From NCBI GenBank assembly GCA_947458455.1, contig CANGYJ010000001.1:310001-374000 (forward strand): DNA of 64,000 nt, read 5' to 3'. Below the pieces are notes generated by a model. The model was not told the DNA's origin and did no database searches. It saw only the letters and a list, made by a program, of their open reading frames with translations. This DNA is from Verrucomicrobiaceae bacterium (lineage in GTDB: Bacteria > Verrucomicrobiota > Verrucomicrobiia > Verrucomicrobiales > Verrucomicrobiaceae). The position numbers and the translations under genes were made by a program. This document shows positions 36,437 to 44,890 of the stretch, in pieces. Each line of letters opens with the position of its first letter. Positions within the stretch are counted from its first letter, which is position 1.

Positions 36437-38233
36437 TTAGTTATTCTTGAGCACCTCGATGAAGGCTTCTTGCGGGATATTGACCTTGCCGATGGCCTTC
36501 ATCTTCTTCTTACCTTCCTTCTGCTTGTCGAGGAGCTTGCGTTTGCGGCTGATGTCACCGCCGTAGCATTTGGCGGTGACGTCTTTGCGGAGGGCGCTGA
36601 TGCTTTCACGAGCGATGACCTTGCCGCCGATGGCGGCCTGGATGGCGACGACGAAGAGCTGCTGCGGGATGACTTCTTTGAGCTTGGCGCAGAGCTGGCG
36701 ACCACGGAACTCAGCTTTGCCGCGGTGGACGATGCAGGAGAAAGCGTCCACGGGATCGCCAGCGATGAGGATGTCCATTTTGACGAGTTCGGCGGCTTCG
36801 TAACCAGCGTGTTCGTAGTCCATGCTGCCGTAGCCACGCGTGATGGATTTGAGCTTGTCGTTGAAGTCCACGAGAATTTCGTTCAGCGGCAAAACGGTGT
36901 GCAGGAGCACGCGGCGGTCGTCGAGCGTTTCGGTGTTGTTGACCTGGCCGCGCTTATCCATGACGAGCTGCATCATATCACCGATGTGCTCGTTGGGGAT
37001 CATGATGTTGACCTTGACGATGGGCTCGCGGATTTCATCGATCTCCTGGTCGCTGGGGAGGAAGCAGGGATTGTCCACCTGGAGTTCTTCGCCATTCGTT
37101 TTGCGGACCTGGTAGATGACGGAGGGATACGTCGAAATGACGTCCATGTTGAACTCCCGGCGGAGGCGCTCCTGGACGATTTCCATGTGCAGGAGGCCGA
37201 GGAAGCCGCAGCGGAAGCCGAAGCCGAGGGCGGCGGAGCTTTCACTCATGAAGGTGAAGGCGGCGTCATTGATCTGGAGCTTGCCGACGGCGGCTTTGAG
37301 CGATTCGAAATCGTCCGTGCTGACGGGGTAAATGCCGCTGAAGACGAGCGGGTGGATTTCTTTGAAGCCGGGAAGCGGCTCGGGTGCTGGGCGGCGTGTC
37401 TCGGTGAGCGTGTCGCCGATTTTGACGTCGGCGGTGGTCTTCACATTGGCGATGAGGTAGCCGACATCGCCGGGCTCGAGCTTTTCACAACTGACCATCT
37501 TCGGGCGGAAGATGCCGACGTCTTTGATTTCGTAATCGAGGCCGGTGGACATCATGCGCACCTTTTGACCGCGAATGATGGTGCCGGAGATGACGCGGAC
37601 GTAACTGACGACACCGCGGTAGGCATCAAAGATGGAGTCGAAGACGGAGGCGCGGAGATAGCCATCGCCAGGATCGGTCGGTGCGGGGATGAAAGCGACG
37701 ACGGCCTCCAGAATGTCCTGGATGCCGATGCCCATCTTGGCGCTGGCTGGCACAGCTTCATCGGCGGAGAGCTGGAGGATGTCCTCGAGCTGGCGTTTGC
37801 ATTTGTCGATGTCGGCGCTGGGAAGATCGACTTTGTTGATGACGGGGATGACGTGCAGGTTTTGCTGCAAGGCAAGGTTCAGGTTGGCGACCGTCTGGGC
37901 CTCGACGCCCTGGGAGGCGTCGATCAGGAGAAGGGCACCTTCGCAGGCGGCGAGGGAGCGGCTGACCTCGTAGCTGAAATCGACGTGACCGGGCGTGTCG
38001 AGCAGGTTGAGCTTGTACATCTGCCCGTCGCGGGCTTTGTAATTCATGCACACGGGGTGCGCCTTGATGGTGATGCCACGCTCACGTTCGAGGTCCATGC
38101 TGTCGAGGAGCTGGTCCTGCTGCTGACGCACGGTGATGGTGTGGGTGAACTCGAGAAGCCGGTCGGAGAGCGTCGTCTTCCCGTGGTCGATGTGCGCGAT
38201 GATGGAGAAATTGCGGGTGTTGGCGATGGACAT
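36437..38233 (-). CDS. lepA: Elongation factor 4 (LepA)
   Basis: Start at 38233 gives MSIANTRNFSIIAHIDHGKT. GTPase motifs are intact: AHIDHGKTTL (P-loop), LLDTPGHVDF (G3), INKVDLP (G4) and SAKMG (G5). The ribosome-binding EF-G-like domains and the LepA-specific C-terminal domain (TAKCYGGDISRKRKLLDKQK, quoted in parts, ending PQEAFIEVLKNN) are present. At 598 aa it has the usual length. The protein back-translocates or remodels stalled ribosomes and aids 30S assembly. It is preceded by the divergent pterin dehydratase gene. Confidence 0.97.
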   Translation of the reverse strand: MSIANTRNFSIIAHIDHGKTTLSDRLLEFTHTITVRQQQDQLLDSMDLERERGITIKAHPVCMNYKARDGQMYKLNLLDTPGHVDFSYEVSRSLAACEGALLLIDASQGVEAQTVANLNLALQQNLHVIPVINKVDLPSADIDKCKRQLEDILQLSADEAVPASAKMGIGIQDILEAVVAFIPAPTDPGDGYLRASVFDSIFDAYRGVVSYVRVISGTIIRGQKVRMMSTGLDYEIKDVGIFRPKMVSCEKLEPGDVGYLIANVKTTADVKIGDTLTETRRPAPEPLPGFKEIHPLVFSGIYPVSTDDFESLKAAVGKLQINDAAFTFMSESSAALGFGFRCGFLGLLHMEIVQERLRREFNMDVISTYPSVIYQVRKTNGEELQVDNPCFLPSDQEIDEIREPIVKVNIMIPNEHIGDMMQLVMDKRGQVNNTETLDDRRVLLHTVLPLNEILVDFNDKLKSITRGYGSMDYEHAGYEAAELVKMDILIAGDPVDAFSCIVHRGKAEFRGRQLCAKLKEVIPQQLFVVAIQAAIGGKVIARESISALRKDVTAKCYGGDISRKRKLLDKQKEGKKKMKAIGKVNIPQEAFIEVLKNN

Positions 38234-38327
38234 TCGAAAGGGGCTGGCGGGAGGGGGCGCGTATCTAGGCGAAAGCCGCCGGGAATGCAATGCAGGATGC
38301 ACCGGGGCCGTTTAGGTTGGTTCCAGC

Positions 38328-38627
38328 ATGAAACGCGAAAAACTCACTGAACCTCAAATCGACGCCGAAATGGCCTCGCTCTCGGTTTTTGGCGGCTGGC
38401 GGCTCGAAAATGGCCTGCTGGTCAAAGAATTCCGCTTTGCCAGTTACCTCGATGGTGTGCGTTTTGCCTGCCGAGTGGCCGAGGCGGCGGAAAGCATGGA
38501 CCACCACCCCGATCTGACGATTTCCTGGCGGCGGGTGCTCTTTCGTGTGAGCACCCACAGCGCCCAGGGCCTCACAGAGCTGGATTTCGAGCTGGCAAGG
38601 CGGGCGGAGGATCAGATGGCGAGGTAA
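38328..38627 (+). CDS. 4a-hydroxytetrahydrobiopterin dehydratase (PCD/DCoH)
   Basis: A 99-aa protein with the family core ESMDHHPDLTISWRRVLFRV followed by STHSAQGLTELDFELA; the HHPD motif supplies the active-site histidines. It recycles 4a-hydroxytetrahydropterin for aromatic amino acid hydroxylases; in bacteria lacking phenylalanine hydroxylase its role may be molybdopterin or folate-related. Its 3' end overlaps the convergent FmdB gene by 16 bp. Start MKREKLTEPQIDAEM fits the family length. Confidence 0.92.
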   Translation: MKREKLTEPQIDAEMASLSVFGGWRLENGLLVKEFRFASYLDGVRFACRVAEAAESMDHHPDLTISWRRVLFRVSTHSAQGLTELDFELARRAEDQMAR

Positions 38628-39136
38628 TCCCGCATTTCGTAGAGCTTGGGGTCGCGGACGGGCTCTTGGCGGGCCGCTTTCACGCGGCTGAGCATCTGCG
38701 AAAAGAGGGCATCGCCCGCTCCACCTTCATCGAGGTCGCCGAACTGCTCCTCCAGCTTCTCCGGGTCTTCGCCCGCTTCGAGACGGCGCACCATCTCACG
38801 CAACTCCGGCGGGGCTTTATCGCCCATCACCGAGGTCATTTTGCGCATGAAATGGCCGAGCTGCTTGGGATCGGGGTTGTTCTCGTCGAGGCCACCCATG
38901 TCCCGCTCCATCTCCGCCATGAAGGCGTCCATTTTCGACTCGTCGAGGCCGTCAAAGGGATCATCGGCGGATTCCTCCTTCGCCTTGCCGATGACCGCAA
39001 ACCGCGAAACCCGCCGCTCCATGCGCAAAGCCGGGCCGTCGGGGCATTTCGGCAGCTTGTCCTTCATGGCCAGCGAGCGGGCGAGGAAGGAGTAGAGCTT
39101 GTTGTTGTCTGGGCAGTAGAACTCGTAGATCGGCAT
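38612..39136 (-). CDS. FmdB-type zinc-ribbon protein with long acidic extension
   Basis: The start at 39136 gives MPIYEFYCPDNNKLYSFLAR, the FmdB/regulatory zinc-ribbon lead. Only two ribbon cysteines are clear (YCPD and PKCPDG), so the zinc site is reduced. After residue 60 comes an unusual acidic, helix-forming extension (DDPFDGLDESKMDAFMAEM, GLDENNPDPKQLGHFMRKM, DPEKLEEQFGDLDEGGAGD). Verrucomicrobial FmdB-like proteins often carry such a tail as I recall; function unknown. It is last in the minus-strand run GT39-PAP2-FmdB, 23 bp after the PAP2 gene. Confidence 0.75.
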   Translation of the reverse strand: MPIYEFYCPDNNKLYSFLARSLAMKDKLPKCPDGPALRMERRVSRFAVIGKAKEESADDPFDGLDESKMDAFMAEMERDMGGLDENNPDPKQLGHFMRKMTSVMGDKAPPELREMVRRLEAGEDPEKLEEQFGDLDEGGAGDALFSQMLSRVKAARQEPVRDPKLYEMRDYLAI

Positions 39137-39159
39137 GGCGGGTGAATGGGGTGGAAATT

Positions 39160-39768
39160 TCAAGCTGCCTTCTCAGGGGACATCCGCCGGATGAAAAACA
39201 CGACCGCCAGGCCAGTGAGCACGCCTAGGGCCATGCTCGGCGGGATGTCGGAGGGCCAATGAGCCCCGCAATAGATGCGGGACCAGGCCACGGCGGCGGC
39301 GAGAAGGTAGATGCCGAGGCCGATGCGGCGGTAAAAGCAGGCCACGACGGTGGCGACGGCAAACATGTTCACCGTGTGGCTGGAGGGGAAGGACTTCCCG
39401 CGCAGTTCGCCACGCGGGCGGCTAATTTCCTTCGTGGGAGGCGCAAAAAGTCGCATTACCGCCGGTGTGGCCGGGGCGAGGTCACGCACGATGACGCCTT
39501 CGATCGCATCCCGAGGACGCACACGGCCGACGAGTTTTTTGAGGGTATTGGAGACCAGTGCATCACCGATGCCGATGGCGAGCGCCGCGCAGAGAAACAT
39601 GACGCGTGCCTTTAGCCCGCCGCGCATCACGAGCACGAGTGCCACCAGGACGAGCGGTGGCATCCAGGCCTCAATGGCGGAGATGGCGGGCATGGCGTAA
39701 TCCAGCCAGCCAGCGGACCACGTTTGATTGATGAGGCGGAGTAAATCGAGGTCCCAGGCGTGATTCAT
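39160..39768 (-). CDS. PAP2-family membrane phosphatase
   Basis: A 202-aa protein with several TM segments and all three PAP2 signature motifs: KLVGRVRPRD (K-x6-R-P), FPSSHTVNMFA (P-S-x-H), and SRIYCGAHWPSDI (S-R-x5-H-x3-D). Such enzymes remove phosphate from undecaprenyl pyrophosphate or lipid A at the periplasmic face. Its ATG overlaps the stop of the upstream GT39 gene by four bases, so the two are translationally coupled and probably act on the same isoprenoid-linked sugar cycle. Confidence 0.92.
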   Translation of the reverse strand: MNHAWDLDLLRLINQTWSAGWLDYAMPAISAIEAWMPPLVLVALVLVMRGGLKARVMFLCAALAIGIGDALVSNTLKKLVGRVRPRDAIEGVIVRDLAPATPAVMRLFAPPTKEISRPRGELRGKSFPSSHTVNMFAVATVVACFYRRIGLGIYLLAAAVAWSRIYCGAHWPSDIPPSMALGVLTGLAVVFFIRRMSPEKAA

Positions 39769-41288
39769 GAGGGGCGGATGGCTTTCCAGGTTTTCAGTTT
39801 CACGCCGCGAAACACGCCAAACTGCCGCGTCTCCCCGCCCAGCGGGATGGTCATTCTTCCGAGGGCTTCGAGCCGCTCGAAGCAGTCAGAGAATTCCACC
39901 GGCATCACGGTGGTCTCATCCGCACCGGGCACCAGAATCAGCGCATCCTGGCCGAGTCGCTCCTCCGGGCCGGGCCAGATTTCATACTGCGATTGCGGAA
40001 AGGCGGTCGGCTCCCAGCGATACACCCGTGGATGGCTGGGCATATAAAAAGCCATCCAGGCGGCGTGGTAACGATGCCCCAAAGCCATGACGAAGGTGTT
40101 TTCACGCTCTGGCATCTTTTGCAGCCAGGTCTCCGCCGCGATACCCGTCTCACGCCAGCCGCGAAGTCCGGCCACTTTCTTGATCGATTTCAATTCCGTG
40201 AGCATCACCACGATCACGGCCAGGTGAATCACCACCGCCAAACCGCCCGCGATGCGCAGCGACCAGCGACACCAAGTTTCACGTCCGTTTTCCAGCAGCC
40301 AAGCCGCTGTGAGGATGATCGCAGGGACGAAGAAGGCGGCGGGCCAGTTCGGATTGATGCGCTGGCGCAGGGCGAGAATGGCAAAACAGGCCATCGCCGG
40401 CCCTGCCCAGAGCCAGAGGTAACTATGCGGCCTGGAAAGCCCTCGCAGGCCGCGAAAGGTCTGCCAAAGAGCCGCCACCATCGCGACGAAAAGCACCGGC
40501 GTGTAGACCAGCGCCTGGAGGCCGATGTTTTCTGCGGTACGGCCTAGCCACTTGCTGAAGGTCGGCGTCGAGGAGGCGTCGAAATGGTGCTTCGTATGCT
40601 CCAGCGTGATCCAGCCATGCTGCTCATTCCACCAGAGCACCGGCAGGATGAAGAGCAGACCTAGCACGGCGGCAGCCCAAAAGCCCGCTCGTTTGAGCAA
40701 ACCACGATCTTCCGGCGAAACGGCCGCGAAGACGATCATGAGCAGGGGGAAGACGAGCATCATCTGCTTGCTCAGGCAGCCAAAGCCGATCACCAGGCCC
40801 AGCAGCAGCCAGCGCCCAAATTTCTCCGGAGCCTCCACTGCCCGCCAAAAGAGCCACAGTGCCGCCGTCCAGGCCAACAGCAGCGGAGCATCAATGGTGA
40901 GCAGAAGGCACAAGCCCGCATTGCCCGGCGTGAGCACCATCAGCAGCGCCGCGAGGGCTGCCACACGCTCGCCCAGAAGATCGCGGGCCAGCCGCCAGGT
41001 GATGAGCAGCGTCATCAGGCCCAGCAGCAGAGCCGCCAGACGGATGCCCCATTCCGCATCGCCCGTGAGCCAGCCGATCAGGCCCATCATCCATCCAATC
41101 ATCGGCGGCTTGGAATAATAACCCCAATCGGGCTGGCGACCCCAGTCCCAGTAGTAAGCCTCGTCGCCGGCGAGATCAGCTCCGTTCACCACTGCCAGCA
41201 GCATGACCAGCCGCACGAGCACGATGCCGCCCAGCCAAAGCCACAGGCGCTTGCCGCGCAGGTTGTCCAAAAGCGAATCCCAAGTCAT
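39765..41288 (-). CDS. ArnT-like GT39-family membrane glycosyltransferase
   Basis: The start at 41288 gives MTWDSLLDNLRGKRLWLWLG. The protein (507 aa) has about 10-12 TM helices and the PMT_2/ArnT first-loop motif GDEAYYWDWGRQPDWGYYSK, where the Asp-Glu pair is catalytic, followed by PPMIGWMMGLIGW. Members transfer sugars from polyprenyl-phosphate carriers to lipids or proteins in the periplasm. A soluble periplasmic C-terminal region (VYRWEPTAFPQSQYEIWPG) follows. Co-translation with a PAP2 phosphatase suggests recycling of the isoprenoid phosphate carrier or the lipid acceptor. Confidence 0.9.
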   Translation of the reverse strand: MTWDSLLDNLRGKRLWLWLGGIVLVRLVMLLAVVNGADLAGDEAYYWDWGRQPDWGYYSKPPMIGWMMGLIGWLTGDAEWGIRLAALLLGLMTLLITWRLARDLLGERVAALAALLMVLTPGNAGLCLLLTIDAPLLLAWTAALWLFWRAVEAPEKFGRWLLLGLVIGFGCLSKQMMLVFPLLMIVFAAVSPEDRGLLKRAGFWAAAVLGLLFILPVLWWNEQHGWITLEHTKHHFDASSTPTFSKWLGRTAENIGLQALVYTPVLFVAMVAALWQTFRGLRGLSRPHSYLWLWAGPAMACFAILALRQRINPNWPAAFFVPAIILTAAWLLENGRETWCRWSLRIAGGLAVVIHLAVIVVMLTELKSIKKVAGLRGWRETGIAAETWLQKMPERENTFVMALGHRYHAAWMAFYMPSHPRVYRWEPTAFPQSQYEIWPGPEERLGQDALILVPGADETTVMPVEFSDCFERLEALGRMTIPLGGETRQFGVFRGVKLKTWKAIRPS

Positions 41289-41392
41289 CCGCCTTCCTAA
41301 ACAGGCCTGCGGGCTTTGTTTCAAGCCCGGCGTGAAATCAAACGCGTCGCGAAGCAGATTCGCGGCTGGCGATGACGGCGGAACCTCCTACC

Positions 41393-41722
41393 ATGCCCAG
41401 CATGCACTCGGTTCTCGTTGTTTTATGTACCTTTCCAGATGTCCAAAAGGCCCGCGAAGTCGGCACGGCTCTTGTGGAGGCGCAGTTGGCAGCCTGCGTG
41501 AATCTGCTGCCGGGCATCGAATCCATTTACCGGTGGCAGGGGGCCGTGGAAAGGGCAGGGGAGGTACTGGCGGTGTTTAAAACGACCTCCGGAGCTTGGC
41601 CCGCGTTTGAGAACAAACTGCGGGAACTGCATCCCTACGACGTGCCGGAGATCGTGGCGCTGCGCCCAGAGCAGGTGGCGGAGAGTTATGCACGCTGGGT
41701 GATGGTGGAGACGAAGGCATGA
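41393..41722 (+). CDS. cutA: CutA-family divalent-cation tolerance protein
   Basis: A compact trimeric ferredoxin-like protein: VLVVLCTFPDVQKAREVGTAL, then LAACVNLLPGIESIYRWQG with the conserved A-C-V-N and the S-x-Y-x-W-x-G segment, then ELHPYDVPEIVALRPEQV. Length (about 105-110 aa) fits CutA. I chose the ATG at 41393 (MPSMHSVLV) because homologues begin just before the first strand; 41372 and 41402 are alternatives. Role in copper tolerance is historical and uncertain. Confidence 0.93.
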   Translation: MPSMHSVLVVLCTFPDVQKAREVGTALVEAQLAACVNLLPGIESIYRWQGAVERAGEVLAVFKTTSGAWPAFENKLRELHPYDVPEIVALRPEQVAESYARWVMVETKA

Positions 41723-41747
41723 ATTGAAAATCCCGTCACGAGACGTT

Positions 41748-42614
41748 ATGACTGACGATATGCCCCCCTCGATCCTGCCTGATAACCCTTTCCCAGGAAT
41801 GAATCCCTATCTCGAGCACTCGTGGGGGGGCGTTCACACTGCCTTGCTGGTAAGAATACAGGATGTTTTGGCCGAAAAATTGCCCCTCGGACTTTTGGCT
41901 AGGCCAGAGGAGGGTGTGATGCTTGAAATCGATGATGAGGATGCATGGAAAGATGGCTCGCCCAGCCGTTACCGCGTCGATCTTGGCATTTCCGAGGAGT
42001 GGAAGCAGGGCTTGCCGCCGGGCTGGCGTCCTGATGGTGAGAAGGAAGCGGTGCTGGCGGAGCCGCTGGTGATCGAGAGAGTGGACGAGCCAGAGACGCA
42101 GCGGTGGCTGGAGATTCGCGAATCTGGCGGCCGGCTGGTAACAATTATCGAGGTGCTCAGCCCGACGAACAAAGGTTCGAAGCATGATGCCTATCGGAAG
42201 CGTCGTCGGCGCTTTCAAAGCTCTGGGGTCAATGTGGTGGAGATCGATCTGCTGCGAGCAGGCGGCCATGCTGTGGCGGTGCAGGACAACGCCTGCCGTT
42301 GGGAGGATGGTGCCGTGCCGGATTACCTCGTCTGCGTGTGGCGGGCGGTGCGGCCGAGGAAATTCGAGGTGTATCGCTGGCGCTTGAGGGAGCGGTTGCC
42401 GTGCTTCCGCGTGCCGCTGCGACCTACGGACCCGGATGTGGCACTCGATTTGCAGCCGCTGATCGATACGATCCACCGCACGGGCCGCTACTACATGCTC
42501 AACTATGCGAAACCGCTCAAGCCAGAGCTTTCTGCTGAAGACAAGGCTTGGGTGGCGGATCAATTGAACGCAGCGGGGCTGAGGAGTGAGCCAACGGCGG
42601 AAACCCGCCCTTGA
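41748..42614 (+). CDS. DUF4058 family protein
   Basis: ATG at 41748 (MTDDMPPSILPDNPFPGMNP) is preferred to the TTG at 41724. The opening NPFPGMNPYLEHSWGGVHTAL and the later VTIIEVLSPTNKGSKHDAYRKR are hallmarks of DUF4058, whose core (I-E-V-L-S-P-x-N-K) suggests a PD-(D/E)XK-related nuclease-like fold. Function is unknown; the family is multi-copy in Cyanobacteria, Planctomycetes and Verrucomicrobia. Its 3' end lies 68 bp before the pseudokinase-like gene's preferred start. Confidence 0.85.
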   Translation: MTDDMPPSILPDNPFPGMNPYLEHSWGGVHTALLVRIQDVLAEKLPLGLLARPEEGVMLEIDDEDAWKDGSPSRYRVDLGISEEWKQGLPPGWRPDGEKEAVLAEPLVIERVDEPETQRWLEIRESGGRLVTIIEVLSPTNKGSKHDAYRKRRRRFQSSGVNVVEIDLLRAGGHAVAVQDNACRWEDGAVPDYLVCVWRAVRPRKFEVYRWRLRERLPCFRVPLRPTDPDVALDLQPLIDTIHRTGRYYMLNYAKPLKPELSAEDKAWVADQLNAAGLRSEPTAETRP

Positions 42615-42681
42615 AGATGCGGGGCCGTGGGGAATAATCGGCTCGTCGTTATTCCCCACTCTCCTCCTTTCATCGTCACCC

Positions 42682-44886
42682 ATGCCGGACCCGAGCCAAT
42701 TCAGGCACTACCAGATCGTCCAGGACGCCGACGGCAACAACGTCGAGCTGGTGCGCAATGCGGAGCAGGTGGCGGTGCTGGCCTTTGACACCCAACGGCT
42801 CGAATACGTCCACTGCCATGTGCTGCTCGAGCCGCTGGCGAATCGCGGCGCCTTCGAGGACGCCTGCCGAAAGGTCCAGCGTGCGGGCCACCCGGCCATG
42901 GCGCGAGTGATCGAATATGGTGAGGACGAGGGAAATCCTTTCTACATCACCTCGAACATCGACGGCGAATCGCTGCGCACCTTCCTCATGCGGCTCACGG
43001 ACATGCCCTGCTGGCTGGCGGTGATGCTGGCCTGCCGCTCGCTGGAGACGGCGGTGGCGGTGGCGGAGCGTGGAGATTTCCTCACGGATCAGCCCTTGGA
43101 TCATTTCCGCGTCGTGCAGACTGGGCCGCAGACGGTGCAGGTGCTGGCGGCCGATCTTCGCGTACTGGACAATGGCGGTGCGAAGAAGCGAGCGCTGAAA
43201 AGCGGCTTTGAGAAGCAGGCGAAGTTCTTGAAGGCTTTTCTTCTTGAGCAGGCAGGTGGGAAAGTGACACTGCCCGATCATCCGGTGCCCGCGCCGGAGT
43301 TCATGGAGCTGCTCGGAGCCTGTCTTTTTAATACTGGTCCTGGTGTAACGGTGGCGATTCGGGATCTGAAAAACCAGCTTCTCAAACTCTCGCCCGAGCA
43401 TCTTTCCGGCGAGATTCCCACCGCGCAAAAGCCGCGTGCGCTGCTGGCCCCGCTGCTGGCGAGTTATCAGGATGTGGCGCGTGGAGTGGTGAATCTGGTG
43501 CGCATTCAAAGCCAGCGTCTCGACATGGCCAATCCTTACAGCATGCGCGGCACCCTCACGAAGGCGGGTCGCGGGGTGTTGATTGAGCAGGTGCCACCGG
43601 CCCGTGTGTGCTGCCCACAGGTGCTTTCTGCTGATCAGGCCGCACTCAAGGTCACGAAGAAGCGGGAAAACACCGCGCTCATCACCGTGGCGCTGGTGAA
43701 CGAAGCCGAAGGCACCACCTGTCTCGTCGAGGAAGTGGCGGAAGGCATCAGCCTGGCGGATTTACTCAAGGAACGCCGCTCGCTGGAGACGCAGGAGGCT
43801 TACCTCGTGCTCGCCGGTCTCGATACACCGCTCACGCAGCTCGACGCCGCCAACCTCACCATCGGCAAACTTCGCCTGGAGGACATTTTTTTGCTCACCG
43901 GCCTGCCTCGCGAGGATGCTCGCTGTGCGAAGCTGCTCGTCTCGAAGCTCAACGAATGGCCGGCCTTCAATCTGGTCGTGCGGGCGCATCCCACGCTCGC
44001 CTCGATGGTGGGTCGCGGCACCGATCCAGCCGTTTTGCTGCCGCAGGTGGCCATCAAATCGGACACGCTGTGGCATGGCGGTTGGCTCGCGGCGCTCACA
44101 AAACTGCTCATCGGCCTCGAATCCCCCGTCGGCGTGCAGGCGGAGCTTTCCGGCAATTCTCGCGAACGTGAAACCGTCGCTCGCTTGCTCGATGAAGAGA
44201 TCGCGAAGGTCTTCGATGGAAAGCCGGGCACGCGGGGTGATTTCCTCGCCCGCTACGCTCGTGTGATTCAGCATCATGATTTGGTGAAGCCATCCACGGA
44301 ACTGTCCGTCACAGCGGACATGGATCGCATTCAGCCCAAGTCTCGCGGCAAAAGCGCCACCCGCAGCGTTTCCGCCCCACTCAATCGGGATGCCGTGCCG
44401 CCCGTTGCCGGTGCCTTGACGAGCGGCAGCATCGTAGCCTCACCGGAGACGAATTCGATCGGCTTTGCCGAGCTGCTGTTCCGCAGTGGCGGGGGCGAGC
44501 CAGCGCCGCCGGATTCACCGGACTGGGCCAAAGCTGCCGCAGGAGCCCCACCGACGCTGCCGGAGTATCTGCTACCCAGTGATGAAGTTCCCCAATGGCT
44601 GAAAACAGCGGTCTTCATCGGTGGCTCGATGATTCTTGGTGCTTTTTGCGCCCACCTTTCCGGCAAGGCTCTCTGGCTCAAAAAACAGGACGAGCTCAAA
44701 AACGCCCCCGCAGCCATCGCCGTGCCCAAACAGGCTCCTACTCCGCCGAAAGCCCTTCCGGTGCCGGATGATGTGCCTCTCACGCCAACGGCTGAAACGC
44801 CCTCCAAAGGCCCTGGTATGTCCCTTTCACTACCAGCGGGTGCCACCGGCCTCCGCGATCAGCTCAGCCGGGAGCCCGCGAAGTAG
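42682..44886 (+). CDS. Tandem pseudokinase-like membrane protein
   Basis: The start at 42682 (MPDPSQFRHYQIVQDADGNN) gives 734 aa. Residues about 8-165 follow a protein-kinase N-lobe/hinge pattern: VAVLAFD strand, HPAMARVIEYGEDEGNPFYI, SNIDGESLRTFLMRL hinge, but the catalytic loop (LTDQPLDHFRVVQTG) lacks H-R-D and the D-F-G position reads ADLRVLD. Residues about 285-410 repeat the plan (LIEQVPPARVCC, TTCLVEEVAEGISLADLLKE, NLTIGKLRLEDIFLL). A Ser/Pro-rich linker leads to one TM helix (VFIGGSMILGAFCAHL, about 640-667) and a Pro-rich tail. Neither domain should phosphorylate. Role unknown, perhaps a membrane-anchored signalling scaffold. Confidence 0.6.
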   Translation: MPDPSQFRHYQIVQDADGNNVELVRNAEQVAVLAFDTQRLEYVHCHVLLEPLANRGAFEDACRKVQRAGHPAMARVIEYGEDEGNPFYITSNIDGESLRTFLMRLTDMPCWLAVMLACRSLETAVAVAERGDFLTDQPLDHFRVVQTGPQTVQVLAADLRVLDNGGAKKRALKSGFEKQAKFLKAFLLEQAGGKVTLPDHPVPAPEFMELLGACLFNTGPGVTVAIRDLKNQLLKLSPEHLSGEIPTAQKPRALLAPLLASYQDVARGVVNLVRIQSQRLDMANPYSMRGTLTKAGRGVLIEQVPPARVCCPQVLSADQAALKVTKKRENTALITVALVNEAEGTTCLVEEVAEGISLADLLKERRSLETQEAYLVLAGLDTPLTQLDAANLTIGKLRLEDIFLLTGLPREDARCAKLLVSKLNEWPAFNLVVRAHPTLASMVGRGTDPAVLLPQVAIKSDTLWHGGWLAALTKLLIGLESPVGVQAELSGNSRERETVARLLDEEIAKVFDGKPGTRGDFLARYARVIQHHDLVKPSTELSVTADMDRIQPKSRGKSATRSVSAPLNRDAVPPVAGALTSGSIVASPETNSIGFAELLFRSGGGEPAPPDSPDWAKAAAGAPPTLPEYLLPSDEVPQWLKTAVFIGGSMILGAFCAHLSGKALWLKKQDELKNAPAAIAVPKQAPTPPKALPVPDDVPLTPTAETPSKGPGMSLSLPAGATGLRDQLSREPAK

Positions 44887-44890
44887 TGGC

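Noticed and set aside
36470-38350. 626-aa plus-strand ORF
   Set aside because: Exactly antisense to lepA and shows no domain signal.
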